From: Euborellia annulipes
Lineage: Eukaryota; Arthropoda; Insecta; Dermaptera; Anisolabididae
Assembly (NCBI GenBank): GCA_023213315.1
Contig: JAKCPI010001012.1
Coordinates: 1-64,000 of the forward strand
Reading direction: 5' to 3'
DNA length: 64,000 bases
Shown here: in pieces, positions 32,171-46,100 of the stretch
Layout of the letters: each line of letters opens with the position of its first letter
How positions within the stretch are numbered: position 1 is the first letter of the stretch
Made by a program: the position numbers and the translations under genes
Notes under the pieces: model-generated
What the model saw: only the letters and a program-made list of their open reading frames with translations
What the model was told of the DNA's origin: nothing
Database searches by the model: none

Positions 32171-35100
32171 CTGGAAAATCTTCTCATTTAATAGATCACT
32201 TCGAAGAAAAAATTAACTAATTGGAAGATTATATTTTCATAAATATGACCAACGTGCGTTTTCTCTTCAGTTCATATTATTTTCCAAATATCTCGCAATA
32301 AATATATAATAATGTTTTTCCATTGTATTAATTTTTCTCGATGAATGATTTATTTAAATATCTTGTAAAAATAAACACTTAGGCTGAACGGACACATTCT
32401 TATCAAAAACGTTTTTGACTAATAGTGGCTAAAACTGTTTTTTCAATGCTTTTCTATGGGTCATCGCACACCGAGGAGGCAAAACACAATTGAGCATGAT
32501 TCGAGATCATTGAACAAAATGTTTTTTGCCATTGAGTGTTTTGCTCAATCGGTGCGCGTTGGCAATGGACAAAATGTTCTGCCATTGAGCAAAAAATGCC
32601 AACGCACACATTAGGCAAAAATGCTCAATGGCAAAATATTTTGTCTAATCGGTGTGCGTTGACATTGAGCAAAACGTTTTGCTCTTGGACAAAGCGTTTT
32701 GTCCAAGAGCGATTTGCTCAAATGGCGTGCGTTCAGCCTTTTTTTTTTTTTTTTTTAAGGTCCTTCTCGGCATCTAAGGCCATTTAGACCCCATCCCTAT
32801 TTATTTCAAATGATTTGTAGTCAAATCAAATGAAATAAATTTTTCGTGGGATGGGAAGCAACCGGACCGGTGGAAAGAAGTGCGTTCAGCCTTATACAAA
32901 GGAAAATAATTTTTCCGAAACTGGAAAAATTAATAACTTTGTTTTATTTTTTTCTTCCTGCACCCCAGTCGCGTAGCGAGGGGGGGGCAAGGCGGTTCAT
33001 CATGCCCCGGGCGCTACTCAAAAAGGGGCGCCAAATGGTCCGCAAAACAAAAAATAATTTTAATGTACGGGAAAAAAATTTTCGGGGGGAGGGAAAATTT
33101 GGCGCGAAAAAATAAATTTTTCCGCAGGAAGGGGAAAAAATTCCGCAAAATTCCTAGCCTCCCTAAAAAAGGTAAAATAATTTTAACAGCAGGGCAAAAA
33201 ATTTTCCGCAGGCAGGAAAATTTTTGAGTTCGGGCCGCCCCGAAAAAAATTTCTATATACGCCCCTGTAAAATATATGGTTTTCGAATAGGGGGAGGGCG
33301 CTAAAAAGGTATTGTGCCCCGGGCGCGAGTTAAGCTCGCTACGCCACTGCTGCACCCTTGCCAAAAAATCAGCGTGGTAGACGAGTTTCGGATTATAATT
33401 CCCTCAGCATCACTCATTACTCACTTCAAGAAAATAGTTTTTAATAAATCAAAGTAATAAATAATTTTGAGAAAAATAATAAAGTTCGCTGATTGCAATC
33501 ATATTTCTGAAAATATAATAATTCTCTATTTAACTTACATGGAGGGCGGAGCCGTTGAGAGGCGCCGAGTGATTCTTGGCATGCGCAGCTAGACTTCTTG
33601 GCGAAGAAAATTGCTTGCCACACTCTCCACAGGGTAGAAGACCTCCTGACTCGCCTCCCATGCCGGGAGAAGCTGAGCCTTTGCGACTGGAAGGCCGTGA
33701 TGACCGTTGTCCACCTGCGCGCTGAACAACCCCCTTTTACTTATTACTCTATTTTTATTTTACTTACTGATCTAGGGAATTTACTATCTATATAATTATA
33801 TTCAAATTTCTATCTTAAAATTTATACAGCCTTTCTACTTACTCACTATGAATTTATTAAAGAAATTTTAAATAATGTAAATTTAGTTTATTAAAAAAAT
33901 CTATTTTTCCTATTTTTGGGGTTCAATTAAAATCCAAAGGGAGCCGTTTTAATCGTCCCCGTGTTCCGCTGAATGTATAATTAACAATGGGGAGAGTAAG
34001 GTAGCCCAAAGCAAATAAAGGAAAAAATATTTGTTTTTCCGCTTTATTTAAACAAAAGACGTTTAGGCCGATTTTTCCGGCCTTCATCAGGACAGGTGCT
34101 ATTGAACAAGAAGTCATGCCATCCGACGAATGTTAGCACCAACATTATGTCAGAAGTTGCCAAGAACCCCTCTAAGCTCGAGGTCCAAGTTTCCTGATAA
34201 AGGCCGCAAAAATCGTCTGAAACGTTGACATTTGTATTAAATAAAGCGGAAAAAGAGGAATATTTATTTCTTTATTTGCTTTCGGCTGCCTTACCCTCCA
34301 CATTGTTTATTTAAGCAAATTTTGTACTCAAATCATAACAATAATTTGGAAAAATAGAGACGGGTTCTAAATAGTCTCAGATCTCGCAAAAGATCTTAAA
34401 TAAATATTAATATGCCCACCTTTTGTTCCTGGAATGTAGAGGTTGGTGTCTGAGCAGAGGAAGCGTCCGAGTCCAAATGCAAAAATGCATGATTGTCAAG
34501 TTCAGCTCGGAAAAAGAATCGAATGCCGCATCTTGGACAGTCATAAGGTCGACTTGCAGCTCCATGTTCGGGCATATGCGCCTGAAAGAAAAAAAGAAAG
34601 ATGAAAAAATTCTAGAAGTTTTTTTAATAAATTTTAAAAACAAAATTTATATGCCACTTTTACTTTTTTAGGGCTCCACAACAAAAATTAATTTCAATTG
34701 AATTGGCTAGCTGCACCAATCAAATTAAATAAAATTTAATAAATAGGGGTCTAAATGGCTTCAGATGCCGGAAAAGAATTTTAAAAAAGCTAATGTTGAG
34801 GGAGTTTATCTTCAAATTTGAGTCTCATCCACCTTCAAAAAAAACCTAAATACTCCTCTGGGCTTTATTCAGTGCAATGAAAAGGATATAATTTTTAAGA
34901 AATTATATTTATTATTTTAAAGTTTGATATATTTTTGATTTTTATTTGTTGCCTATGTTCCATTTTTACTTTTTTTTTTAGATACAAACTACATTGAAGG
35001 ATTAAAGACGCTATCTAAACAAAAAATGCATCAAACTTTAATTATCTCTTAAAAATTATATTGTTTCCATTGTACTGTCTAACCTTTCACAAAATTGCTT

Positions 35101-38100
35101 AATAATTTCAAAGGAAATGACGAACCTGGAGGCCGTGTGCAGTGGTGAACACAGCAGAGCATAAATAACAAGTGAAGGCGCCACAACCAGCAAAAGTGTG
35201 TTCAATTAAATGCGCCTGCAGATGAGCTTGCGAAGGAAACAGACGAACGCAAAGACGGCATTCGGTGCGAGTTTCCGATGTAGTCTGAGTTTAGAAACAA
35301 AATATTATTTATTTTCCTGGTATTATATATAGGATTAAGGAGATGACGGCAAATACCTGGAATGAAGTACGATGCATCTGCAAATGGACATCCAGAGCCT
35401 CTTTGGACTCGAATTTGACTTGACATTCACTGCATCGATGTTGACAAGAAGTCGTGGTTGAAGGTGTTACAGCCTTGGTGCTTGGTGAAGTCGATGTTGA
35501 TGTGGAAGTTGTAGGCGGAGGTTGCGGAGATGCACGGCTTAGGCACTCAGCGCACAAGAAGGCACCTGAAGCACCTGCGGAGCACATATTTTTTTTAATT
35601 ATAACAAATGAAAGACCTTCTTTGGGGAGGGAACTCTTAATACAACATCAGAAATGAGGAAAGTCTTAAAATGTTTAAAATATTAACAATGTCATTAATA
35701 TATTCTAACCTGCAGGTATGAGGGGAGAGTCTGCCGGTTTGAGACAAAGTGCGCAGCATTGGCGACCAGCAGCTGAAGAGGCATCTTGTTGCTGCGATTG
35801 CTGCAAACATAAATGAATGTTTGTTTTAAAAATAAAGGTATATAAGTATAAATGAGGTAAATAAAATAAATGCTTGGCAAAAATAAAATTTAATTCTGTT
35901 TTGAATTCCGAATATTTCAGGAACAAAAAGCACCTCTTCCTCAGAGGATAACTAACTAAGGGTTGTTTTGACTTTGTCTTGTTTTGAAAACTACCAGACA
36001 CCGAGAAGGTCAATTTTATAGGCTTTTTAAACTGCATTTCCTATAAAATCTTGACATTAAATTTTTTATACGATCGCAATACTTTCTCTCTATACATAAA
36101 ATCTACATGTAAGAGGAAATAAAACGACATAAATATAATATTTTGTAGTTATAGGTGGTTACTCGTCAAGGATTTTTCCTGTTTTCCAGGTGGTTTGGAG
36201 ATTTAAATCAACGATGAGGTTGAATAATAAATTTTGTTTAGGCCAACTGTGTACATTTGTTCAGTTTCGGCATTACAAATGTACACAGTCGGCCTAAATT
36301 CATCGCTGATTTAAATCTCCAAACCACCTGGAAAACAGGAAAATCCTTGACGAGTAACCACCACCTATAACTACAAAATATTATTATATAATCTCGTCTT
36401 CTCTCAGTTTTAAATTATAAAATAACTTTTTAGCAAAATGAGAAAGAGTTATTCATTTATTAGAAAAATAAATAAATTCAAAAATTTTATTTTTCTATCC
36501 CCCATCTATAAAAAATTCTATTATTATTTCAATTTTATTCTAAGGACCGTCGGCCAAAAATAAATAATTTTGCGTATTGTCCGTTTATTTGTAGATATTT
36601 CGATCCCATTGGGATCGGATAATACTCAAAATTATTTATTTATGGCCGACGGTCCTTAAAATAAAATTGATTTTCCTTACCAAAGAATTAGATTATTTTT
36701 TTTTTTTTAGATTTTTAGAAATTGACAAAAGAAAGAAGAAAGTGATAGATACCTGCAGGTGGAACCTTGCATGTAGCCTGGCCTCCAGATCGGAGCCCAA
36801 CGTCTGCCTGCAGACGATGCAGGCTGCCGGCAGCTGTGGTTGATGCTGACGCAGATGCTGCTGGTAGTCAGCTTCAGAGGCCAATGGTGCTTTACAGTGT
36901 GTACACAGAGCACCTCCCACCACCTGAAAAGAAAACATATTGATAATTAAGGGGTGTTTGGATTAAATATTTTATGTTAGTAATGAAAAATGTGATAAAA
37001 ACCTTGCAATGGGTGAGCTTATGTTCAGCGAGAACTGCTGCACTTGGACAAAGCTCATCGCAGATATTGCATTTGTGTTTGGCTGGTGTAGAATTCTGGG
37101 GGCCACCGGGAGAGGAGCTTCCCTGTCCGGCGTGGGTTTTCATATGAACCTCAAGATCCAAACGTGTCTTGCATACTTCACTGCAGTATGCGCATTGTAG
37201 CGATACTGAAGCGGATGTCGCAGCTACAACAGCCGCTGCGGCAGCTTTATTAGATTTGGAGCTGCTTGTTGTTGAACCGTTTCCATCAGCATCAGCAGCC
37301 ACTGCCACCGCTCCTGGAGGAGACGCCTGTCCGTTGCTGCAAAGAAAATAGTATTATTAATATTATAATCAATTTTCCCATTCCAACTCATTTAGAAAAG
37401 AAGATAGAGTTTTTACCATCTTGCACCGGGCGGAGTGAGCCTTTGCGTGACTGGGGTACTTGATGTAGGTGTTGGCAGCCGTGGAGAAGGCTTCGCTGAT
37501 GAAGGTTCCTGAGGAGATAATCCTCCCACCAAACCTCCATTTAAAGCAGGAGACATCTGAGGCTGGAATCACCGAAAATTTAGTCGGCTTATTTTGAGAA
37601 AGAAACTCACCTAAATTTGACATACCTGTCCATGATGAGTGTGCATATGCCTATCTAATAAGAATTCTACGTGGAAAGCCTCTCGACATATCGGACAACG
37701 GTAATGTTTAGCATGCGCGGCCAAATGTAATTGCATTTCAAGTTCGGAGTTGCATGCGAGACGACAGAAAGGACAACGATGACCCGGTAGAGACTGGAAC
37801 AATGATAATACAAATAAATAAAAAAAAGGTCTAAAATGTTTAATCATTTGATAAATACCATCGGGGCTGGTGCCGCAGCTGCGGAAGAAAGAAGAGCGCC
37901 ATGTACTGATCGAATATGAGAACAGAGTTCAATTTCCGATCTAAATAAAGAAAGACCACTTGTCGATCCGGGAGGACAGGCAGTGCATCTTAGTAATTTA
38001 CATTCATTAGAATGTTTTACAGCGAAATGAACCTGAAAATTAAAAGAAAAAATTGATTTAGCGGGAAAAATTAATATTAAGCCTAATTTAAAATGAATAA

Positions 38101-41100
38101 GTCAATTGATTAATTTCCATAGGCTCAGTGATTTCAATTGTAATTTAAATGTTGACTGCTTGAAATAAACTATGGTTATTTTTCAAAATTTTAATCTCAT
38201 ATTTGGATATTTTATACACAATAGAGAATCCTAAATAAATAAAAAATTTCATAAGAATTGGAAAAAATTTTTTTTAAATGTGTAAAAAGTTCCAAAGTTC
38301 CCTTGTGAATCGAAATTAACATGCAAATCCCCAATAGGGTTTTAACATTGGCTCTATGGAAGGAAGAGCTGAAAAATTAATTTGAAAAATCTGAAATACT
38401 ACATGAGTAAAAGTGTACTTAAACAATTTTCACGAAAAATTTTACTGATATACTTTTTAAAGAGCATCTAAAAAATAGATTTATGAATTTTAATCAAATA
38501 CGTTGAGCCAATTTTGAGAAAAAAAAACTGAAAAGTATATTAGTAAAGTAGGCTACTAATACTTTTTAACAGATTTTGTTTAAATTTTACCTGTGTATTT
38601 TATTTTTTTAGTAAATCTTTCTTTAATTGCCGCCCCCTGATAAGTGCCGCCAGGGGCATGTGCCCCCACTACCCCCCCCCTAGATCCGGCCCTGACCTAA
38701 CTTAAATAACTAACAAGTTAAATAAAAAAACTTCAACCTCCTATTTTTGTACCACGGACAAAAAATGTAAATGAATTTCTTCTGGAATTATTTTAAAATT
38801 CCAAAATTACATTTATTATTTTTATTATAAATCATTTGAATTAATTAATTAAGTATGCGCAAACTAGTAATTTATTTTCTTCGAAAACCTTTTTATTAAT
38901 TATTTTAGAGCTCATGCATCTCCAGAAACAGTCGGACCCCAGGTTAAGATCTCATGCATTAGATAATGGAATTATCTGCCTAATTACCTGAATGGCAACT
39001 TTACTGTCAAAGAGGTCCTTGCAGAGAGCGCATCGGTAGAGATGATGCGCGTGCAGATCAAGTAAATGACGCTGTAATTCATCTTGTTTAGGGAAGAGCT
39101 TAAGACAGCTCTGACAACCGTATTCTGTTTCTGCGCTCATAAAATGACTGGCAACATGCAACTCAGCACGCCGCCCATCAGCTGGCAATTCACTACAACA
39201 GTGCGGACATAAACCACCAGAGATTGCTGTTGGAGGGGGCACGGCACCGTCCAGATGCATCTTAAGATGACTCCTGTAACAATCAATAACCATTAGATAA
39301 ATATGTTATTGTGAAAAATTCTTAGATAAAATATTTACCGGAAGGCTTCGAAATCCGGCAAGGCAGCAGAACATTGATTGCAAAGAAGAGGACCTTGTGG
39401 AGGATAGTCGACTCGAGCACGTTTGGGTTTACTTAAATCAGTAGGACCAAGCTGCTCCACTGCAGCTGCCACTGCGGCTGCGGCATGTACTAGTAAATAA
39501 TGTTCAGCGAATTGTGCAGCGCTTGCAAAAGGTAGTGCGCAAGGTGCGCAGCAAAGAGGTGCCGGTGGAGCTGCGCTTGAACTTGTAGAAACGCCATCTG
39601 TACAATAAACACAATGTAAGCGAAAGAAATATTTATTTCTTAATCAAAAGTGATGTTTTGTATCAGATAAATATTTTTGAATTGATAATTGGAAAAAAAT
39701 ATAAACCTGAATGGTGAGCTGAGGCAACTTCTGCATGTTGTTGATTACAATGTTTCCGCAAGGAGTGCGCAGATGAGAAACGCATTGTACAAAAATCGCA
39801 AGAATAAGCTGAAGCTGTTGCATCAGATCCAGTTGGGGGTGGCGGTGGTGGTGGAGGTGGAGGGGGCGATGAGAATTCGCGCAACTCTCCGTTGACAATA
39901 GACCCTACGAACAATCAATATGCAATGATAAAGATGTGGTTTTAAAGTAAATTAATCTAAATAAAATGTTTACCATGCATTGCTTGAACATGCAGTTGTA
40001 GCTGCTCCATTGTATTGAAGGTATCCTTAGTGCAGTAAATACAAGCAAGTTTCGCAGAAGCCGGAAGATGATGAAGTTGTCCAAGCTGCGATGGTAGAGA
40101 AGGAGGTGGTTGTGGCGCCGAAGGTGGCGCCGATTGGGGCATTGGCGCATGTAATTGCAAGGGTGGCGGCGGCTGTCGCGAAGAGGCCGCCGCCTGCAGC
40201 AAGCCTATAGCTGCGGCCGCCGCCGCTGCAGCCGCCGCAGAAGACGCCGACTGTGGCGGCGAACAGGCACCAGGCGGCGGTGGTGAGTCGTTCACGTGCG
40301 CTGACGTCATATGATTCTGTAAAGGAAGAAGATCTGGCCATCATTGAGCAATCAGAGTGGCGAAAAGCAAGAAGAGCAAGCGACAAGTGACCCATAATAA
40401 TAACTCGGATTTATGAGCGAACTAAAAAAAACGCAAGAGGATCCAGCAGGTGAAAGTTCATATAAGATATACATGACCGTTATTTATAAGCTCTCTAGAG
40501 AGGGTGATGACATGCGAGGTGCTCCTCTGATGCTGATGATAAGAAGAAAAGAAGGGTCACTGACTCGACAGCAAGACTCACCTGAAGTTGTTCGGGGCGT
40601 TTAAAGGCATCGCCACACTGCAAGCAGCGGAAGCCGGGAGCATCGGCTAATCCCAAAGAACCTAAACTTCCAACTCCTGTAGGACCATCGCCACCCGCAG
40701 CCCTTTTATGACTCTGCATGTGAGACGTAAGCGCCGCTGCGGTGTTGTAGCCTCTCGTGCAGATGGTGCATTGAAAGGGTTTCTGGGTGTCGTGGGTCTT
40801 CATGTGGATCTTTAAGTGGTCGCTGGAGAAATTTGCATATTGATTCCATTAATTAATATATTTATAGCGAGCCTATAATTAATCTGAGGATCAATATCAA
40901 ATGCGTACAGGTCGAAAGGCGAAATTTCATTTTAACAAAAAATAAATAATAATTATTTTAAAGGACGATTGTAATCCGGAAGAATTGTCGGAGTAAAAAA
41001 ATGACACGGATGCATGCATGTTCTTTAGGGCAGAAATGAGAGGAGGGCAACCACGCCTTGGCTCTCAAAAAAGAGGGCAAAAAAATTTCATTCTTTTGAT

Positions 41101-43078
41101 ATCAAGTTCCTTGTAGTCGAAAAGCAAGGGAAGAAATTAATTGAAATAACAAAAAAAAAAGAACAAAAAATTGTTTTTGTTATCCAAACATATAATTATA
41201 TCAATGTTATAATTAAATAATGAATCAACTATAGTATGGAAATATTTAATAAAAGATTTTTTCTTAAAGGAATTTAAATGGGGTTCAATAGTAGACGGGG
41301 GCAATTAATTATGGAAATTGTCACTATTCCTCAACAACACTTATTTAACGAAATGTTAAAAATACATTTAAAAGAACGAAAATTGTTTTTTTTAGGCCAA
41401 ATGTCCTCCCCCTCTATAACTGTCCATGATTGATATTAGCTCCTAATATCACCCTTAAGGGCCGGTTGCTTCATCCTGGGTGAGTTTGTTAGCCCCGGGC
41501 TAAATGGCTTTTTTTGTAATGCAGAAACCCTCTTCCGGGGGAACAAATCATGTTCTATTTGTGAAGTTTGCAACTCCATTAAGGCATCTTATAAAAATTA
41601 TTAAAAATAAAAATTGATATTATCACCCATAATTTAAATAAATATTATTAATATACATTTAAATATAAGAATTTAATTTTTTTTTTGCTAAAATTTGAAA
41701 ATTTTCAAAAAAATAAACAAGATTTATTAGTGTTCACATAACAATTAGTCAATTGTTCCAATCTTCACAACTATTTTGACAAATTGCCAGCTGTGTGACT
41801 CAAATAAAGATAATTTCAAAAAGAAATATACCTTTTATTTTCACCTAACAAGAAGTAATATCAACTGAAAATATTTATATAAATATTTAATTCTCCTCAA
41901 GTGGTGATGCTGAAGTTTGGTTTATTAAAGAGAAAAGAAAAACGCTTTATTTTCAGCAATTTGTTTTTATTTCATCAAATGATTAATAATTGCTACTTGA
42001 ATAACATGTCGCTTCCAAGCGTTTTAATTATAAGGGCCGTAATGTGGTGAATTGAGGTGAAATCCACTGAGGAAGGAGTGCCGTTAGGTCTCCGAAATAT
42101 ATGGAAATATTGCCTTACTAACGAAATAAAAACAAATTGCTGAAAATAAAGCGTTTTTCTTTTCTCTTTAATAAATATTTAATATCAATATTATATCAAT
42201 TTGCATTCAATTTGAAGACAAATAGTTTTATTAACAAGACATGTGCAATGCCTTAGATGAAGTTAGGAGAATATTCAACAACTTGCAATATATCCTGGAT
42301 ATACGAGTATAATCCTGATTGACATAAAATGTATAATAACAAAAAACGGTAGATTCCAGTTTGCATTTATATTATTTTTTATATTTGTGGAGTTAAGATG
42401 CTTGTGTTCATAATACATGTTCGTACGTGTCAACCCAGGGCTAAATCTTAGCCCCACCTTTGGGCCTGGGCTAACTTTAGCCCGGAGCTTGGCTCCAATT
42501 CCCCATATATCTATATGAAATTACTCAAAAGTGAGGTTAACTCAGGGCTAAATATGGCGACGAGATCTGATGCAAGCGGGCCCTAGCCTATAACATATTT
42601 TATAAAATATACAACATTTCATCATTTTATTGATAAAATAAGTAGAATATAAGGTAAAATAACAAATATATGTACTTCTAGAATACTTCTTTTAGCAATA
42701 AAATGATGAAATATCGTATATTTTACTATAAAAATAAAACTGAAGTGGGTTTCTGCACTACAAAAAAAGTCGGGGCTAACAAGCTCACCCAGGATGAAGC
42801 AACCGGCCCTAAGAGGTGAAAATTTTAAAAAATTTAAAGTATAATTTTTTACAAATAGAAAATCCAGAGATATATTTTTTTTTAAATTCCTTTAAGGGGT
42901 CGTCGACATATTACGTAACGCGTTAGGTGGGGGGGGGGGGGTAGGGGTCTAGTCAAAACGTTACTAATTGTGACATGGGTAACCCGGGTGTTTCTCTATA
43001 TGTGACATCACAATTCAAAGTTGAATTTATAAAATTTTTTGAGTTTGAAAAGATGGAATGAGACTCGTATAGCCTACT

Positions 43079-43113
<35 letters not shown>

Positions 43114-46100
43114 TGAAATGAATTTTGTAAAGGAAATTTCGGTTTCAGGGGAGGGGCGAGTTCTATGTTGGTGTTGTGACATAATATTTGTAGGGGGTTT
43201 ATTTGTATCAGTATATGACTAACTGTAACAGAGGGGCGGGGGACTAGAATATCGTCAACGGCGTTACGTTTTTTAAAAATTTGTTCAAAATAAAAAAATT
43301 ATTTATACCTAATTCATTGAAAAATTTAAAATCAGATAAATAGGTATAGACCTTTAGTAATAGGAACCGGACTTCATCACCCCTAAACAGTGGCGTACCG
43401 AGGGGGGGGGCGAGAGGGGCGGTCCGCCCCAGGCCCCGAGCCGGCGGCATAGGCCCCCATATATTTATAAAAACAAAATTTAATGAAAATTTCCCTTTGA
43501 GAGGCCCCGGGGCACTAGGGCTCAAGTAAAAAGGGAAGAATTTAGATAAAAAAGAAACAAAATTTAATGAAAATTTCTCTTTGAGAGGCCCCGGGGCCCT
43601 CAGGGCTCAAATAAAAATGGAAAAATTTAGATAAAAAACAAAATTTAATGAAAATTTCTCTTTGAGAGGCCCCGGGGCCCTCAGGGCACAAGTAAAAAGG
43701 GAAAAATTTAGATAAAAAAAAAAAACAAAATTTAATGAAAATTTCTCTTTGAGAGCCCGGGGCCCTCAGGGCACAAGTAAAAAGGGAAAAATTTAGATAA
43801 AAAAAAAAAACAAAATTTAATGAAAATTTCTCTTTGGAGGCCCCGGGGCCCTCAGGGCACAAGTAAAAAGGGAAAAATTTAGATAAAAAAAAAAACAAAA
43901 TTTAATGAAAATTTCTCTTTGAGAGGCCCCGGGGCCCTCAGGGCACAAGTAAAAAGGGAAAAATTTAGATAAAAAAAAAAAACAAAATTTAATGAAAATT
44001 TCTCTTTGAGAGGCCCCGGGGCCCTCAGGGCTCAAGTAAAAGGGAAAAATTTAGATAAAAAAAAAAACAAAATTTAATGAAAATTTCTCTTTGAGAGGCC
44101 CCGGGGCCCTCAGGGCACAAGTAAAAAGGGAAAAATTTAGATAAAAAAAAAACAAAATTTAATGAAAATTTCTCTTTGAGAGGCCCCGGGGCCCTCAGGG
44201 CACAAGTAAAAAGGGAAAAATTTAGATAAAAAAAAACAAAATTTAATGAAAATTTCTCTTTGAGAGGCCCCGGGGCCCTCAGGGCTCAAGTAAAAGGGAA
44301 AAATTTAGTAAAAAAAAACAAAATTTAATGAAAATTTCCCTTTGAGAGGCCCCGGGGCCCTCAGGGCACAAGTAAAAGGGAAAAATTTAGATAAAAAAAA
44401 AACAAAATGTAATGAAAATTTCCCTTTGAGAGGCCCCGGGGCCCTTGGGGTTCAGGGATATACGGTATTTTAAAAATAAAAAAACAAATTCAAAATAAGG
44501 CCCCCTCTTCTAGTGCCGCCCCAGGCCCCCAACTGGCTCGGTACGCCTCTGCCCCTAAAAGCCCCTAAAGCCCCCTGAAGCAAAATCAACACAACATAAA
44601 GAAAAAATAATTTTCAAATGAATAGAAACTGAAATGTAAAAAGAAAAATCTAATGAGATAAATCATAAATTACAAGAAAAAAATTTTTATAAAATGAAAA
44701 TGATGGAGATTGTGTTTTGCGATTTATTTTTTTTTTTTTTTTGAAGTGGGCAGAAGTAATTCTAAAATAAGTAAATAAATATATTAAAAGCTTACCTCCG
44801 GGAAAAAGCAGCTTCACAATTGGCACAACGATATTTTTTGTCGCCGGTGTGTAGTTTTATATGGCGATCACGTGAACGTTTGTGTTTAAACAAACGAGAG
44901 CAGAATTCACATCTGAAGGGCATTTGGTCACTGTGCGTCTGAAAAAAATTAATAAACTCATTAGAAATTATCAGCCTAGATATAAAATTAAAAGTATTAA
45001 TTATATTAAAACGAACAATGGAGTTCGTTGAAGTCGGATAAGGAGCACAGTTCGGATAATAAATAAATTTCATTTCATAAAAGATATGAAAAAATCCCAA
45101 GGGAGAAATAAAAATTGTTTGAAATTGTAATTATTTTTTTTTATGTACAGCCGGGAGTTGAACCACGGATCCTACGATTTATATTCAGCATACCCCACCA
45201 TTTAACCACTTAAGAGAGCTTTTGCCCTTTAGGGTGAGAGAAGACTCCAGCCATCCCCTATGAAACATTCACTCTGCACCTCTCTGCACTATTGATAGTG
45301 GTACCAGTATGTTACATCTGTCAGCTTCGAGTGATGTTTGCGCTCTTCACAGAATAAATGGACCTCAAATATCTGATCTAAAAGTGACTAGAAATTTTTC
45401 TTGAGTAGTTGTGCAAAGAGTTACCGATGCCTCGGTAAGGCTGGTGATCATGGGTTCGATTCCCTGGAGCCATGGGGCGTTTGTCACACCAACAAATAAA
45501 CGTACTCACATTTGTTAAATATATTTATGACTTGTCATGCCTGAATCGAGCTATTCATTGAATAATAGTATTTTATTCAAATATCTCGAAAATTATTTAT
45601 AGAAAATACGCAAAAGATTTGAATGAATAAAGAAAATAAGCTGAGGGAAGAAAAACTCTCTAGCTGGGAGACCAATTTTTTTTGGCTCAAATACATCAGA
45701 GTTCGAAATAAGATTATCTAAAGAGAAAAAATTATGTTCCCATTACATTTTATGCAGTAGCGTAAATAGCTGCGGGCAACGGGGCACTCGCCCCCCTCCC
45801 CCGGGGCCCGGGCGTATCAAGCCTTTGGCACCTCTCGATACCGACATTGGCGCATTTAAGATATAGCCCAGGGATGATGATTTTATCATATTCTTTCTAT
45901 AGAGTGTCTAAAAAAATTGAAATTATATTACAACTTAAAAAAAACGGCGCTCTAGTTGGGATTTTTCCCTCCGCCCTCAAAAGCTAGTTACGACGCTGGA
46001 TTTATAGTAATAAATAGAAATTCTGACCATTGACGGCGCTAAGGGAGGGGGGTTAAGCCCCCCCCCTCCGACAATGCCCCCTGGATTGTTTCTCTGTTGA

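Larger units (their letters stand above)
41459..42809. mobile_element. PIF/Harbinger-like non-autonomous element, TSD TAA (intron 2)
   Basis: Termini GGGCCGGTTGCTTCATCCTG and its complement lie between TAA copies (41456-41458, 42810-42812). The inverted homology runs through CACCCAGGATGAAGC, GGGGCTAAC and the CAGAAACCC block. Subterminal AGGGCTAA motifs recur near 42434-42560. A 3-bp TWA target and GGG/GGCC ends fit PIF/Harbinger. No transposase frame. A terminal fragment of the family is at 60774. Confidence 0.82.

Noticed and set aside
35695..36037. Minus-strand frame of 110 aa reaching from intron 12 into exon 13
   Set aside because: Only the last 30 codons after the CAG acceptor at 35801-35803 fit the family; the rest is intron read-through.
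34407..40604. Plus-strand and alternate-frame open frames across the zinc-finger exons
   Set aside because: Each overlaps an exon whose minus-strand frame gives conserved C2H2 fingers with matching splice phases; the others have no such support.
45165..45475. Possible tRNA genes from B-box-like GGTTCAACTCC and GGTTCGATTCC
   Set aside because: Acceptor and anticodon stems do not pair; an A-rich tail follows the first. Better read as SINE heads.
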